A DNA stretch of 64,000 bases from Leptolyngbya sp. Cla-17 (GTDB taxonomy: Bacteria > Cyanobacteriota > Cyanobacteriia > Leptolyngbyales > Leptolyngbyaceae): assembly GCF_016807185.1 (NCBI RefSeq), contig NZ_JAEVYN010000002.1:1482528-1546527 (forward strand), written 5' to 3'. The translations under genes and the position numbers were made by a program. Each line of letters opens with the position of its first letter. The first letter of the stretch is position 1. Positions 36,022 through 44,408 of this stretch are shown piece after piece. Below the pieces are notes generated by a model. It searched no databases, was not told where the DNA came from, and worked only from the letters and a program-made list of their open reading frames with translations.

Positions 36022-36407
36022 TCGCGCCGTGAAGGACGGTAAAGCCCGATATAGTCAATAACCCTCTAATTTATAAGCTTTTGAACGCACTCTATTTTCA
36101 AGAATGCTCCGTCAAAGCCAACCGCCCAATGGAAAAAATGAGTATGAAAAGACAATAGTAATAAACGCTGCTTTTTTGTTAGCAGGGTGAACCAGAAAAA
36201 TTTAATGGAGCATGATAAACATGCATCAAGGTTTTTAACCTTAGCCCTTATTATGAAGGCGAATTAAGTAAAACAGGTAGACAATTATAATTAATTAAAG
36301 TTGTGCCTTTACGAAGATGAGGCAGCTTACGCAGAGGTTACTTTAAAACCTCACGACTTATATATTGGCTATTGCTTAGGCTTAATACCGTTGACTTTCT
36401 AAAAACC
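36022..36407. other. 386-bp intergenic region between the CBS-kinase gene and kaiA
   Basis: An AT-rich divergent promoter region. It contains an imperfect palindrome around 36281-36304 (ACAATTATAATTAATTAAAG followed by TTGT). No coding frame or RNA gene is seen. Promoters of both the kinase and kaiA are expected here, but no -35/-10 pair could be assigned with confidence. Confidence 0.4.
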
Positions 36408-37301
36408 TTGTCTTCTCCTCTATCTATTGGTTTATTTCTGAGCCCTGATTTTGCAGCTCAAGCTCTTTTAAACGCTTTAAATCACGATCGCTATCGGGTT
36501 TGTGTTCATACTGCTAATGACCAATTTTGCGGGTTCATTGACCAAGAAAGACAACAGCTTGACTGCCTAATTTTACAGAGTGGTTCAGAGTTATCTCACC
36601 TGATCCACTGGCTGCATGGTCAGGTCATTGTCTTACCCGCTGTGATTTTGCATACTGACCTGGATGAAATGCCAATTTTCAATAGTAGTTCCGTGGATGA
36701 CCGCGATTCTTCCACGCTAGCGCCCTTCACCTATCACACAGCCGAATTTCATACCACGCCCACCCAATTTAATCTGACGGATGACGTGGTGGAGCAAGCG
36801 ATCGCCCGATTTATTCATCTTTCGCCGAATTGCCGAATTGGTAGTTCAGTAGAGGCGGAAATCGCGATCGATTCAGCCACTCAAACCTTGCTTATGCTCC
36901 AGCAGCGTCGCCTGATAGACAAGTTAAAAGAACGATTGGGATACTTGGGCGTATACTACAAGCGCAATCCACAAAGCTTCTTCCGCCGTTTGCCCGTGGA
37001 TCAGCAGCAGAAATTATCAGAAAAGCTGAAAGCAGAGTATCGAGACATCCTCCTCTGCTATTTCACAAACGATGGTACGCTGAATCAGCAAATTGATGAC
37101 TTTATTAATACATCCTTTTTTGCTGATATGTCAGTCCCCCAAATCGTTGAAATTCACATGGATCTAATCGACGATATTTCTAAGCAACTAAAACTAGAGG
37201 GACGCAGCGAGGAAATAGTACTGGATTATCGGTTGACGCTGATTGACATCATTGCTCACTTGTGCGAAATGTATCGCCGCTCAATTCCTAGAGAAACTTA
37301 G
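36408..37301 (+). CDS. kaiA: circadian clock protein KaiA, full length
   Basis: Stimulates KaiC autophosphorylation. It has 297 residues if the TTG at 36408 is used. This start is chosen because the resulting SSPLSIGLFLSP aligns with the N-terminus I recall for Synechocystis KaiA; a TTG at 36372 would add 12 residues and no ATG fits. Residues about 1-130 form the N-terminal pseudo-receiver, and about 165-297 the four-helix C-terminal KaiC-binding domain (LKERLGYLGVYYKR; VEIHMDLIDDI; LEGRSEEIVLDYRL; AHLCEMYRRSIPRET). Many filamentous cyanobacteria keep only the C-terminal half; this one is complete. kaiB follows after 44 bp. Confidence 0.96.
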   Translation: MSSPLSIGLFLSPDFAAQALLNALNHDRYRVCVHTANDQFCGFIDQERQQLDCLILQSGSELSHLIHWLHGQVIVLPAVILHTDLDEMPIFNSSSVDDRDSSTLAPFTYHTAEFHTTPTQFNLTDDVVEQAIARFIHLSPNCRIGSSVEAEIAIDSATQTLLMLQQRRLIDKLKERLGYLGVYYKRNPQSFFRRLPVDQQQKLSEKLKAEYRDILLCYFTNDGTLNQQIDDFINTSFFADMSVPQIVEIHMDLIDDISKQLKLEGRSEEIVLDYRLTLIDIIAHLCEMYRRSIPRET

Positions 37302-37345
37302 GCTACGTCCTCCCGACCTGTTCGCCCGTCACTGACCCAAGCATT

Positions 37346-37660
37346 ATGCCACTGAAAAAAACCTATGTCCTTAAACTGTATGTTGCAGGAAACACACCCA
37401 ACTCTATTCGGGCGCTAAAAACCCTCAACAATATTCTTGAAGAAGAATTTAAGGGTGTATATGCTCTCAAAGTGATTGATGTCTTAAAAAGTCCGCAGCT
37501 AGCCGAAGAAGATAAGATTTTGGCAACACCCACTCTCGCAAAAATTTTGCCGCCACCGGTTCGTAAGATTATTGGCGATTTATCCGATCGCGAAAAGGTA
37601 TTGATCGGGTTAGATCTCCTCTACGAAGAGCTTCGGGAAGATGAAGCGGCTAACGAATAA
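37346..37660 (+). CDS. kaiB: circadian clock protein KaiB
   Basis: A 104-residue thioredoxin-like, fold-switching clock protein (KKTYVLKLYVAGNTPNSIRALKTLNNILEEEF, YALKVIDVLKSPQLAEEDKILATPTLAKILPPP, RKIIGDLSDREKVLIGLDLL). It binds phosphorylated KaiC and sequesters KaiA during the night phase. The length and the conserved central block are typical. It is separated from kaiC by an 81-bp gap and is probably transcribed with it. Confidence 0.98.
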   Translation: MPLKKTYVLKLYVAGNTPNSIRALKTLNNILEEEFKGVYALKVIDVLKSPQLAEEDKILATPTLAKILPPPVRKIIGDLSDREKVLIGLDLLYEELREDEAANE

Positions 37661-37741
37661 CGAAAAAGGTTTACTGATAGGCTTTGTGGAAATGGCAGTG
37701 TATTAACTAGATGCAATGGATAGGTCAATTCAAAAATCACT

Positions 37742-39292
37742 ATGAATGAATTGAATCAACACAACAATGGCGGAACAACGGCAACAGGGGTTGACAAGAT
37801 CCGCACGATGATTGAAGGGTTTGATGACATCAGCCATGGCGGCTTGCCTGCTGGCAGAACAACTCTCGTTAGCGGCACATCTGGCACCGGAAAAACCTTA
37901 CTCGCCGTCCAATTTTTACATAACGGCATCGTTGATTTTGATGAGCCTGGTGTGCTTATCACCTTTGAAGAATCTCCCGCCGATATTATCAAAAATGCTC
38001 TTAGCTTTGGCTGGAATCTTCAGAAGTTTGTCGATGAAGGCAAACTGTTTATTTTGGATGCTTCCCCCGATCCGGATGGGCATGAGGTGGTGGGCAATTT
38101 TGATCTCTCTGCATTAATCGAGCGGATTCAATATGCCATTCGCAAATATAAAGCCAAGCGAGTTTCGATTGATTCCGTCACGGCGATTTTCCAACAATAT
38201 GATGCCGCATCTGTCGTGCGGCGAGAAATTTTTCGGATTGTGGCGCGACTGAAGCAAGTGGGTGTGACCACCATCATGACCACAGAGCGGGTGGACGAGT
38301 ATGGCCAAGTGGCTCGCTTTGGCGTGGAAGAATTCGTGTCAGATAATGTAGTGATTTTGCGAAATGTGCTGGAGGGTGAACGCCGCCGCCGCACGATCGA
38401 AATCTTGAAACTGCGCGGCACCACTCATATGAAGGGTGAATATCCGTTTACGATGACGCGCCAAGGAATCAATATCTTCCCGCTGGGAGCGATGCGCTTA
38501 ACACAGAGATCGTCGAATGTTCGCGTCTCATCTGGCGTGAAAACCTTGGATGAAATGTGCGGCGGCGGCTACTTTAAAGATTCGATTATCCTGGCGACGG
38601 GCGCGACGGGCACGGGCAAAACGATGCTGGTCAGCAAGTTTTTGGAAGAAAGCTGCGTCAAGGGTGAACGGGCAATTTTGTTTGCCTATGAAGAATCTCG
38701 CGCTCAGCTATCGCGGAATGCTTATTCTTGGGGAATTGATTTTGAAGAATTGGAACAGCAGGGCTTCCTGAAAATTCTTTGTGCCTATCCAGAATCAGCG
38801 GGGTTGGAAGATCATCTACAAATTATCAAGCAGGAGATTGCCGATTTTAAGCCAGCCCGAATTGCGATCGATTCGCTTTCAGCGATCGCCCGTGGAGTGA
38901 GCAACAACGCCTTTCGCCAGTTTGTCATTGGCGTAACGGGGTTTGCCAAGCAAGAGGAAATTACTGGCTTCTTTACCAACACGACCGATCAATTTATGGG
39001 GTCAAACTCCATCACCGACTCCCACATTTCCACCATCACCGACACCATTTTGATGCTGCAATATGTAGAAATTCGGGGTGAAATGTCTCGCGCTATCAAC
39101 GTGTTCAAAATGCGCGGTTCTTGGCACGACAAAGGGATTCGGGAGTATGTGATTAGCGATCGCGGACCCGAAATTAAGGACTCATTCCGTAACTTTGAAC
39201 GGATCATTAGTGGATCGCCGACCCGGATTGCTATAGATGAGAAATCTGAACTGTCACGTATTATTCGCGCGGTGCAGCGAGAAGAAGAGTAG
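37742..39292 (+). CDS. kaiC: circadian clock protein KaiC
   Basis: A 516-residue tandem RecA-like ATPase, the core oscillator with autokinase, autophosphatase and ATPase activity. CI has Walker A GTSGTGKT (about 45-52) and the catalytic pair in ITFEES. CII has GATGTGKT (about 287-294) and FAYEES. The phosphorylation pair equivalent to Ser431/Thr432 is intact in SHISTITDT (about 430-431), and the R/H-rich FKMRGSWHDKGIREY segment follows. The C-terminal A-loop/tail is present though short (ending AVQREEE). All functional residues I can check are there, so the oscillator should be complete. Confidence 0.98.
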   Translation: MNELNQHNNGGTTATGVDKIRTMIEGFDDISHGGLPAGRTTLVSGTSGTGKTLLAVQFLHNGIVDFDEPGVLITFEESPADIIKNALSFGWNLQKFVDEGKLFILDASPDPDGHEVVGNFDLSALIERIQYAIRKYKAKRVSIDSVTAIFQQYDAASVVRREIFRIVARLKQVGVTTIMTTERVDEYGQVARFGVEEFVSDNVVILRNVLEGERRRRTIEILKLRGTTHMKGEYPFTMTRQGINIFPLGAMRLTQRSSNVRVSSGVKTLDEMCGGGYFKDSIILATGATGTGKTMLVSKFLEESCVKGERAILFAYEESRAQLSRNAYSWGIDFEELEQQGFLKILCAYPESAGLEDHLQIIKQEIADFKPARIAIDSLSAIARGVSNNAFRQFVIGVTGFAKQEEITGFFTNTTDQFMGSNSITDSHISTITDTILMLQYVEIRGEMSRAINVFKMRGSWHDKGIREYVISDRGPEIKDSFRNFERIISGSPTRIAIDEKSELSRIIRAVQREEE

Positions 39293-39405
39293 CTTTCTAA
39301 GCTAGACAGGTGCCAGGTGCCAAGTTCATCTTCGAGATCCAGATAGTCCCATGATTTGGCTATCCAGCAACTAACAAAAAAGCCTATCGCACTGTGATCA
39401 ACTTT

Positions 39406-40446
39406 TTATGGCTTGGAGAGGCGATGAATCCAGATGTAGTTTTCACCTTCTGGAGAACACTTGGCTTGAATCAGAGCGTTGGAATAGTAAAGGTTTTGCC
39501 CAGACTGATCATTACGATAGCCAGAGGATGTCCATTCGCCATAGGGATCATTCACAAAAAAGCCATTCTGGTCATAGCCGCGCACCACAATGATGTGCCC
39601 AAAGGTGGTGAAATATCCGTGGATAATGCAAGGGCGACCTTCCGCGATCGCCTTTCGAATATCAGATTGGCGACCCCGCATTGTGAAGTCATTCCTTAAG
39701 CCATAGTTGCGCGACAGGGTAGCTAGATCGTTGCCATCCCAGCGGCTTAACCCCTGGTTGAGCATATATTGATATAACTCATCTTCCAATTGCCCTACGC
39801 CCGTGTTGCCCCTAATTTGAAAATAGGTCATCACCATGGCAAACGTGGTGACGTTGCACGCTCCAGTTGGGTTCAACGCATTGTCAAGCTGGCTTTTGTG
39901 TGGAACGTTTAGTTGTTTAGTGGGAGGAATGCCGCCAGACTCAGGTTCCGGTTGAGAAATGGGAAGAATCTTTTGCTGCGTATTAATAAATTCAAAGTCT
40001 GGAGCGTAAATATACCAGGTGTTGCGGGGTGGATTACCTAAAGCATCCCACAGTAGAGAAAGTTTGTAATGATTGTTGGGTGCCGTTGCCCAAGACTGAA
40101 GATTGACAATTCTGCCAGCGGCGATCGACACCTTATCTTGTGCAGGTAACTGTGCAGAATTGGCAGTGGACTGCTTTAAAGGAGTGTTGCGAATAATTTT
40201 GAGGCTAGGAGGTTGAATTAATTGAATGTGAGGAATGTGGACATACCAAGTGTTGCGGGGCGGATTGCCTAAAAACTCTCCCATCAATGCAATTTTTAAG
40301 TAGCTTCTATCAACCGCTTTCCAGGAGTGAATATTCAACATTCTGCCGGCTGCGATCGAAACCTTATCCTCTGGGGGTAGCTGAATCGCATCTTCAGTCG
40401 TCTGCTTAAAAACGGTGTTTTGGATGACTTTAAGCTGTATGGCCAT
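39406..40446 (-). CDS. C39-like cysteine peptidase with twin N-terminal repeats
   Basis: A 346-residue protein. Residues about 3-75 and 80-155 are a duplicated module (LKVIQNT..FKQ..., DKVSIAAGR, LGNPPRNTWY). Residues about 185-346 are a papain-like C39_2 domain: NPTGACNVTTFAMVMTYF holds the catalytic Cys, GHIIVVRGYD the His, and FFVNDPYGEW the Asp/Asn. No Sec signal peptide or ABC transporter partner is seen, so it is not a bacteriocin exporter peptidase. Its substrate is unknown. It is convergent with kaiC. Confidence 0.82.
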   Translation of the reverse strand: MAIQLKVIQNTVFKQTTEDAIQLPPEDKVSIAAGRMLNIHSWKAVDRSYLKIALMGEFLGNPPRNTWYVHIPHIQLIQPPSLKIIRNTPLKQSTANSAQLPAQDKVSIAAGRIVNLQSWATAPNNHYKLSLLWDALGNPPRNTWYIYAPDFEFINTQQKILPISQPEPESGGIPPTKQLNVPHKSQLDNALNPTGACNVTTFAMVMTYFQIRGNTGVGQLEDELYQYMLNQGLSRWDGNDLATLSRNYGLRNDFTMRGRQSDIRKAIAEGRPCIIHGYFTTFGHIIVVRGYDQNGFFVNDPYGEWTSSGYRNDQSGQNLYYSNALIQAKCSPEGENYIWIHRLSKP

Positions 40447-40556
40447 ACGCTTTATCCTAAATTTTGCTTTATCTCTCTGTTGTTTTGTCTGAGTGGGCGA
40501 TCGCGAATGAGTCCTTTGTTCGCCTTCATAATAGATGGTTTAGTGCCATCATGCGC

Positions 40557-41411
40557 TTACTCGAAAACAACTGTACGATTGCCATAAACCAACACGCGAT
40601 TTTGCAAATGTAGGCGTACGGCTCTGGCTAACACCACCCGCTCCAAATCTTTGCCTTTGCGGATTAAATCTTCCACGCTATCTCGATGGCTGACCCCCAC
40701 TACATCTTGCTCAATAATCGGACCTTCATCTAAGTCTGCTGTGGCGTAATGAGCCGTTGCACCGATGATTTTCACGCCACGATCGTAGGCACGATGATAG
40801 GGGTTAGCTCCAGCGAAAGCAGGTAGAAAAGAATGGTGAATGTTAATAATGGCAGGAAATTGAATGATAAATTCTGAACTTAAAACCTGCATATATTTTG
40901 CCAATACTACTAAGTCAATCTTGCATTTTTTAAGCAATTCAAGCTGCTCTTTTTCCTGTGCTTGCTTAGTGTCTTTGGCAATAGAAATGTAGTGATAGTC
41001 GATGTTAAATTGCTCAGCGATCGCGCCTAAATCTGGGTGATTACTGATGATCAATGGAATGCATACATTGAGTTCTCGCGATCGCTGCCGCCAGAGAAGA
41101 TCATACAAACAATGGTCTTGTTTACTCACCCAAATGGCAATCCGAGGCACTGCGTCCGAAAAGTGAAGCTGCCAATTTGCCTGGAGTGGTTGCGCGATCG
41201 CGTTAAACGCCGTTCCAATAATTTCACGCGGCAGGTTAAACCCTTCTAGCTGCCACTCCAACCGGGTGAGAAACAAACCCGCCGCAAAATCGGTGTGCTG
41301 ATCAGCATGGATAATGTTGCCACCATTGGCATAAATAAAGTTGGCAATTTTTGCGACTAATCCTTTTTGATCCGGGCAAGAAATTAACAGCGTTGCGGTT
41401 GGAATGGTCAT
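40557..41411 (-). CDS. purU: formyltetrahydrofolate deformylase
   Basis: Hydrolyses 10-formyl-THF to THF and formate, feeding formate to purine synthesis. It has 284 residues: an N-terminal ACT domain (about 5-80, LLISCPDQKGLVAKIANFIYANGGNI) and a formyltransferase-like domain with the expected VLAKYMQVLS, NIHHSFLPAFAGANPYHRAYDRGVKIIGATAHYA and LDEGPIIEQDV motifs, including the catalytic His and Asp. It overlaps the 3' end of the DUF4340 gene by 4 bp (ATGA), so the two are translationally coupled. Confidence 0.96.
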   Translation of the reverse strand: MTIPTATLLISCPDQKGLVAKIANFIYANGGNIIHADQHTDFAAGLFLTRLEWQLEGFNLPREIIGTAFNAIAQPLQANWQLHFSDAVPRIAIWVSKQDHCLYDLLWRQRSRELNVCIPLIISNHPDLGAIAEQFNIDYHYISIAKDTKQAQEKEQLELLKKCKIDLVVLAKYMQVLSSEFIIQFPAIINIHHSFLPAFAGANPYHRAYDRGVKIIGATAHYATADLDEGPIIEQDVVGVSHRDSVEDLIRKGKDLERVVLARAVRLHLQNRVLVYGNRTVVFE

Positions 41412-41986
41412 GGTTTAGTTGCTTTTGGCGTTGGTGCGGTTGTGACCTGTTGCCATTCGCCGAGCGAACGATTGACCGCATTCTCAAAATCCAACGATAC
41501 CAAGAATATCTTTAAATCTGCGCCGGGTTGGGGGTCGATTTGAGCATAGAGCGAGGTGCGATTATAATCAGGTTTCCCTAAAATCAGCCGATGAGTTTTG
41601 CCGTCTTTTAAGGCTAGCTCCACCGTTGATAGGGGCGTATCAAACCCAAATTCTGCCTGTTTTACTCTGGGCACTGTCAGGGGTGGGGCACTCATTGCAG
41701 ACGCGATCGCGTTAAGCAAATACGCCACCGATGCATCATTCGCAGGCGCTTGATTGGGCGAAGTCATTTGCCAAATTGCAGGGCTGGGCGCAGTATTTTT
41801 GACAAAAGACAGCGATCGCTCTGGCGTTTTTAAGCTCAGCGATCGCACATCTGCTTCCTGAAACCCAAACAGCAATTGAGCCTCTGACTTGACTGGCGGC
41901 GGAGTCGTTTGCTCTTGCAGATACACCACACCCCCTAGCAATACAGCAACAATCAACAAAATCAACGGTGCGCGGTTGAGCTTCAT
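41408..41986 (-). CDS. DUF4340 domain lipoprotein-like or membrane-anchored protein
   Basis: A 192-residue protein with an N-terminal transmembrane anchor (residues 7-24, PLILLIVAVLLGGVVYLQE) and a periplasmic DUF4340 domain (FQEADVRSLSLKT, WQMTSPNQAPANDASVAYLLNAIAS, LILGKPDYNRTSLYAQI). DUF4340 proteins often sit next to GldG-type ABC components, but none is nearby. It overlaps purU by 4 bp, which need not mean a shared role. It is the last gene before an AT-rich, HIP1-free patch. Confidence 0.82.
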   Translation of the reverse strand: MKLNRAPLILLIVAVLLGGVVYLQEQTTPPPVKSEAQLLFGFQEADVRSLSLKTPERSLSFVKNTAPSPAIWQMTSPNQAPANDASVAYLLNAIASAMSAPPLTVPRVKQAEFGFDTPLSTVELALKDGKTHRLILGKPDYNRTSLYAQIDPQPGADLKIFLVSLDFENAVNRSLGEWQQVTTAPTPKATKP

Positions 41987-42190
41987 AAGGGGGCATCAGT
42001 GGGGCGATTCAGTAGAACATGAGAGACAATACGCCAGTAACATCCGGCGTATTGTCTCGCTTCCAGGGTAATAATAGTTACGTACTTTAAAGCACCGTAC
42101 ATCTTTATACGACAGTAAGGGGAATTCACCTAGTTTCTTTATTTAGCCAGGTATCTTGTAAGCTAATCGAAGGCATTACGGAGAGCTTGT

Positions 42191-43324
42191 ATGCTGGAAT
42201 CCATTCAGGTAAGTAATTTTAGGCTCTTTCAACATCTTGAAGTTGGAAGGTTGAATCGTGTCAACTTAGTTGTTGGAAAAAATAATGCTGGAAAGAGTGC
42301 ATTTCTTGAAGCAGTCGAACTTTATGCTAGCAATGCCTCTCCTACAGTCCTTTTTAATCTTGTAAAGTCGAGACAAGAGACTTGGGTTAGTGAAGCTCAA
42401 CCACAATCTCAAAATTTCACTGGCAATTCCGTGCGCCATCTTTTTTTTAGACATAAATTGCCCCAGGTAGGAGAACAAGGCATCTTACTTGGAGAAGTAT
42501 TCTCAGATACAAAGCTTCATATTGGTGTTGCCGCCTATCAAAATAAGAATGATGACGAAGGCACTATAAGAAAAATTCGCGTTCCGGGTGTACAGTTGGG
42601 TCTCTTTGATGAAGATCTATCGAATGTTGAAGTTTTTCTTGTAGCAGAAGAAGGTGAAAAGACTAGAAGACTTTTTAGATTAGATAGAGATGTGAGAGAC
42701 ACTCGGCGTATCAGCTCCAGAATGTTATACGAAAGGCAGGATGAGTTCAAATACCCATGGCAAAGCGTCCCGACAGAAAACATGCCCAATCGCAGATTAG
42801 CCGCTTTGTGGGATTTGATAGGTTTAACTGACTTAGGTTCGGAAATCATTTCTGCCCTTGGCTTAATTGATAATCGGGTTTCTGGAGTCTCTTTTGTAGA
42901 AGATATTAGCAATGGGCGCTCAGATGACGGGCGTATTCCTCTAATCAGGATCGAGGGAATAGATGAGCCGCTGCCTCTCAAAAGTATGGGAGACGGTATG
43001 ACTCGCTTATTTCATATTATTGTTGCTCTTGTAAGTGCTCAGAACGGTCTTCTCTTAATTGATGAGTTTGAAAATGGTTTGCATTGGAGTGTGCAGCCTA
43101 AAGTTTGGAATATCGTTTTTCAACTATCAGAGAAGCTAAATGTTCAAGTTTTTGCGACAACTCATAGTCGTGATTGTATAGAAGGATTTGACAGTGCTTG
43201 GAATAAATATCCTGACCTTGGTGCTTTCTTTAGGCTTGATGTTAAGGACGGGCTTATTAGAGCAACGGAATATACATCTGAAACCCTTACTGATGCTATT
43301 GACATGGACGTTGAAGTGCGGTAA
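42191..43324 (+). CDS. AAA ATPase of the OLD/AAA_15-21 type
   Basis: A 377-residue ABC-type ATPase without transmembrane segments. Walker A is VVGKNNAGKSAFLEAVE (about 25-42), the ABC-signature-like segment is LKSMGDGMTRLFHII, Walker B is GLLLIDEFENGLHW, and the H-loop is VFATTHSRDCIEGF. It resembles the ATPase half of OLD-family, Gabija and PARIS-like defence proteins. It ends 5 bp before a Toprim-type DUF3226 gene, which gives the nuclease-like partner that is fused in OLD. The region is AT-rich and lacks HIP1 octamers, which suggests horizontal origin. Confidence 0.85.
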   Translation: MLESIQVSNFRLFQHLEVGRLNRVNLVVGKNNAGKSAFLEAVELYASNASPTVLFNLVKSRQETWVSEAQPQSQNFTGNSVRHLFFRHKLPQVGEQGILLGEVFSDTKLHIGVAAYQNKNDDEGTIRKIRVPGVQLGLFDEDLSNVEVFLVAEEGEKTRRLFRLDRDVRDTRRISSRMLYERQDEFKYPWQSVPTENMPNRRLAALWDLIGLTDLGSEIISALGLIDNRVSGVSFVEDISNGRSDDGRIPLIRIEGIDEPLPLKSMGDGMTRLFHIIVALVSAQNGLLLIDEFENGLHWSVQPKVWNIVFQLSEKLNVQVFATTHSRDCIEGFDSAWNKYPDLGAFFRLDVKDGLIRATEYTSETLTDAIDMDVEVR

Positions 43325-43329
43325 GTAGT

Positions 43330-43986
43330 ATGAACGACGTTTGCGAACAAGATTCAGATAAAGTATTGCTTGTTGAAGGACAGAATGATTGCCATGTGGT
43401 CATGGCTCTGTGCGCGGCCCATAGTGTTCCCAAAACTTTCGGCATTTACCAATGTGGTTCAGACGTAGGAGTCTTGAAGAGATTAAATGCTCTAATCGTA
43501 CGCCCCAATCCTCCCCAAGTAATAGGCGTTATGCTGGATGCTGACAAACCTTCTCTTGAAGGTAGATGGGATAGCATCAAAAGCAAATTAGAGACCAATA
43601 ACCATAGCTATACGCTCTCGAAAACTCCTAACATTAATGGAACTATAGTTGATGGTGCTGTAGACGAACCTAGGCTTGGGTTTTGGCTTATGCCAAATAA
43701 TCAGAATTCTGGCATGCTAGAGGACTTTTGTGCAGAACTTGCAGAGCCGAGGTCTTTGTTATTTGCACGAGAATGTGTTGAACAAGCGTCTGGAAGGAAC
43801 ATAACGACTTTCAAAAAAGTACATCGCAGTAAAGCAGTTATTCATACGTATCTTGCTTGGCATGATGAACCTGGCTACCCTTTGGGAAAAGCAATTACAA
43901 GCCAAGCTCTTCGTCCCCATACAGATGTTGCAGTAAGATTTACCAATTGGTTGATACATCTATTCGCAGAAATTTCGTGCGATTAG
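43330..43986 (+). CDS. DUF3226 (Toprim-like) protein, partner of the AAA ATPase
   Basis: A 218-residue protein. Toprim-like motifs are visible: KVLLVEGQNDCHVV near residue 13 (catalytic Glu) and IGVMLDADKP near residue 70 (DxD). The C-terminal half (LGFWLMPNNQNSGMLEDFCAEL; HRSKAVIHTYLAWHDEPGYPLGKAI) is the block I recall as DUF3226. It starts 5 bp after the ATPase stop, so the two form an operon. Together they look like a split OLD-type nuclease and probably act in defence; this is inference. Confidence 0.82.
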   Translation: MNDVCEQDSDKVLLVEGQNDCHVVMALCAAHSVPKTFGIYQCGSDVGVLKRLNALIVRPNPPQVIGVMLDADKPSLEGRWDSIKSKLETNNHSYTLSKTPNINGTIVDGAVDEPRLGFWLMPNNQNSGMLEDFCAELAEPRSLLFARECVEQASGRNITTFKKVHRSKAVIHTYLAWHDEPGYPLGKAITSQALRPHTDVAVRFTNWLIHLFAEISCD

Positions 43987-44065
43987 CATCTACAATCCAT
44001 TACGTGACGCGAGTGATTGGATTGATGGAGCAGACAGAAATTCAAGAAGACGAAGAAGGTCAAGC

Positions 44066-44296
44066 ATGAACTATCCCACTGTAATTTACCCATGTAATGA
44101 GGGTGGCTATGTTGCAGAAGTTCCAGCTTTGAAGGGATGTTTGGCTCAGGGTGAAACTTTGTCTGAAACATTACAAGAATTGGAAGTTGTCACAAAGCTG
44201 TGGATTGAAACAGCGGAGAAACATGGACAGCCTTTGCCTAACGTTGATAGTGCAATTGAGAAGGCTAAGGCTTTGAGATACAGCAGTTCCAGGTGA
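44066..44296 (+). CDS. HicB-like antitoxin-family protein, no HicA found
   Basis: A 76-residue HicB-type fold (TVIYPCNEGGYVAEVPALKGCLAQGETLSETLQELEVVTKLWIETAEKHGQ). The usual HicA toxin (double-stranded-RNA-binding, about 60-80 residues) is not seen upstream (43987-44065) or downstream. The short size and the absence of an HTH or RHH tail suggest a solitary member; many cyanobacteria carry these. It lies at the edge of the HIP1-free patch behind the ATPase/Toprim pair. Confidence 0.82.
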   Translation: MNYPTVIYPCNEGGYVAEVPALKGCLAQGETLSETLQELEVVTKLWIETAEKHGQPLPNVDSAIEKAKALRYSSSR

Positions 44297-44408
44297 GGAC
44301 GAGGATAGAATGGCAAGGATAAACTCAGCGATCGCACAGCAAAAGCAAAGTTTTTGAAGTCGCCGTTTGAGAGCTTGGGCGATCGCAACTGAGTCAATCC
44401 TTCAACCG

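Noticed and set aside
39293..39405. Terminator between kaiC and the convergent C39 gene
   Set aside because: Only a short GGTGCCAGGTGCC direct repeat is seen, not a stem with a T run.
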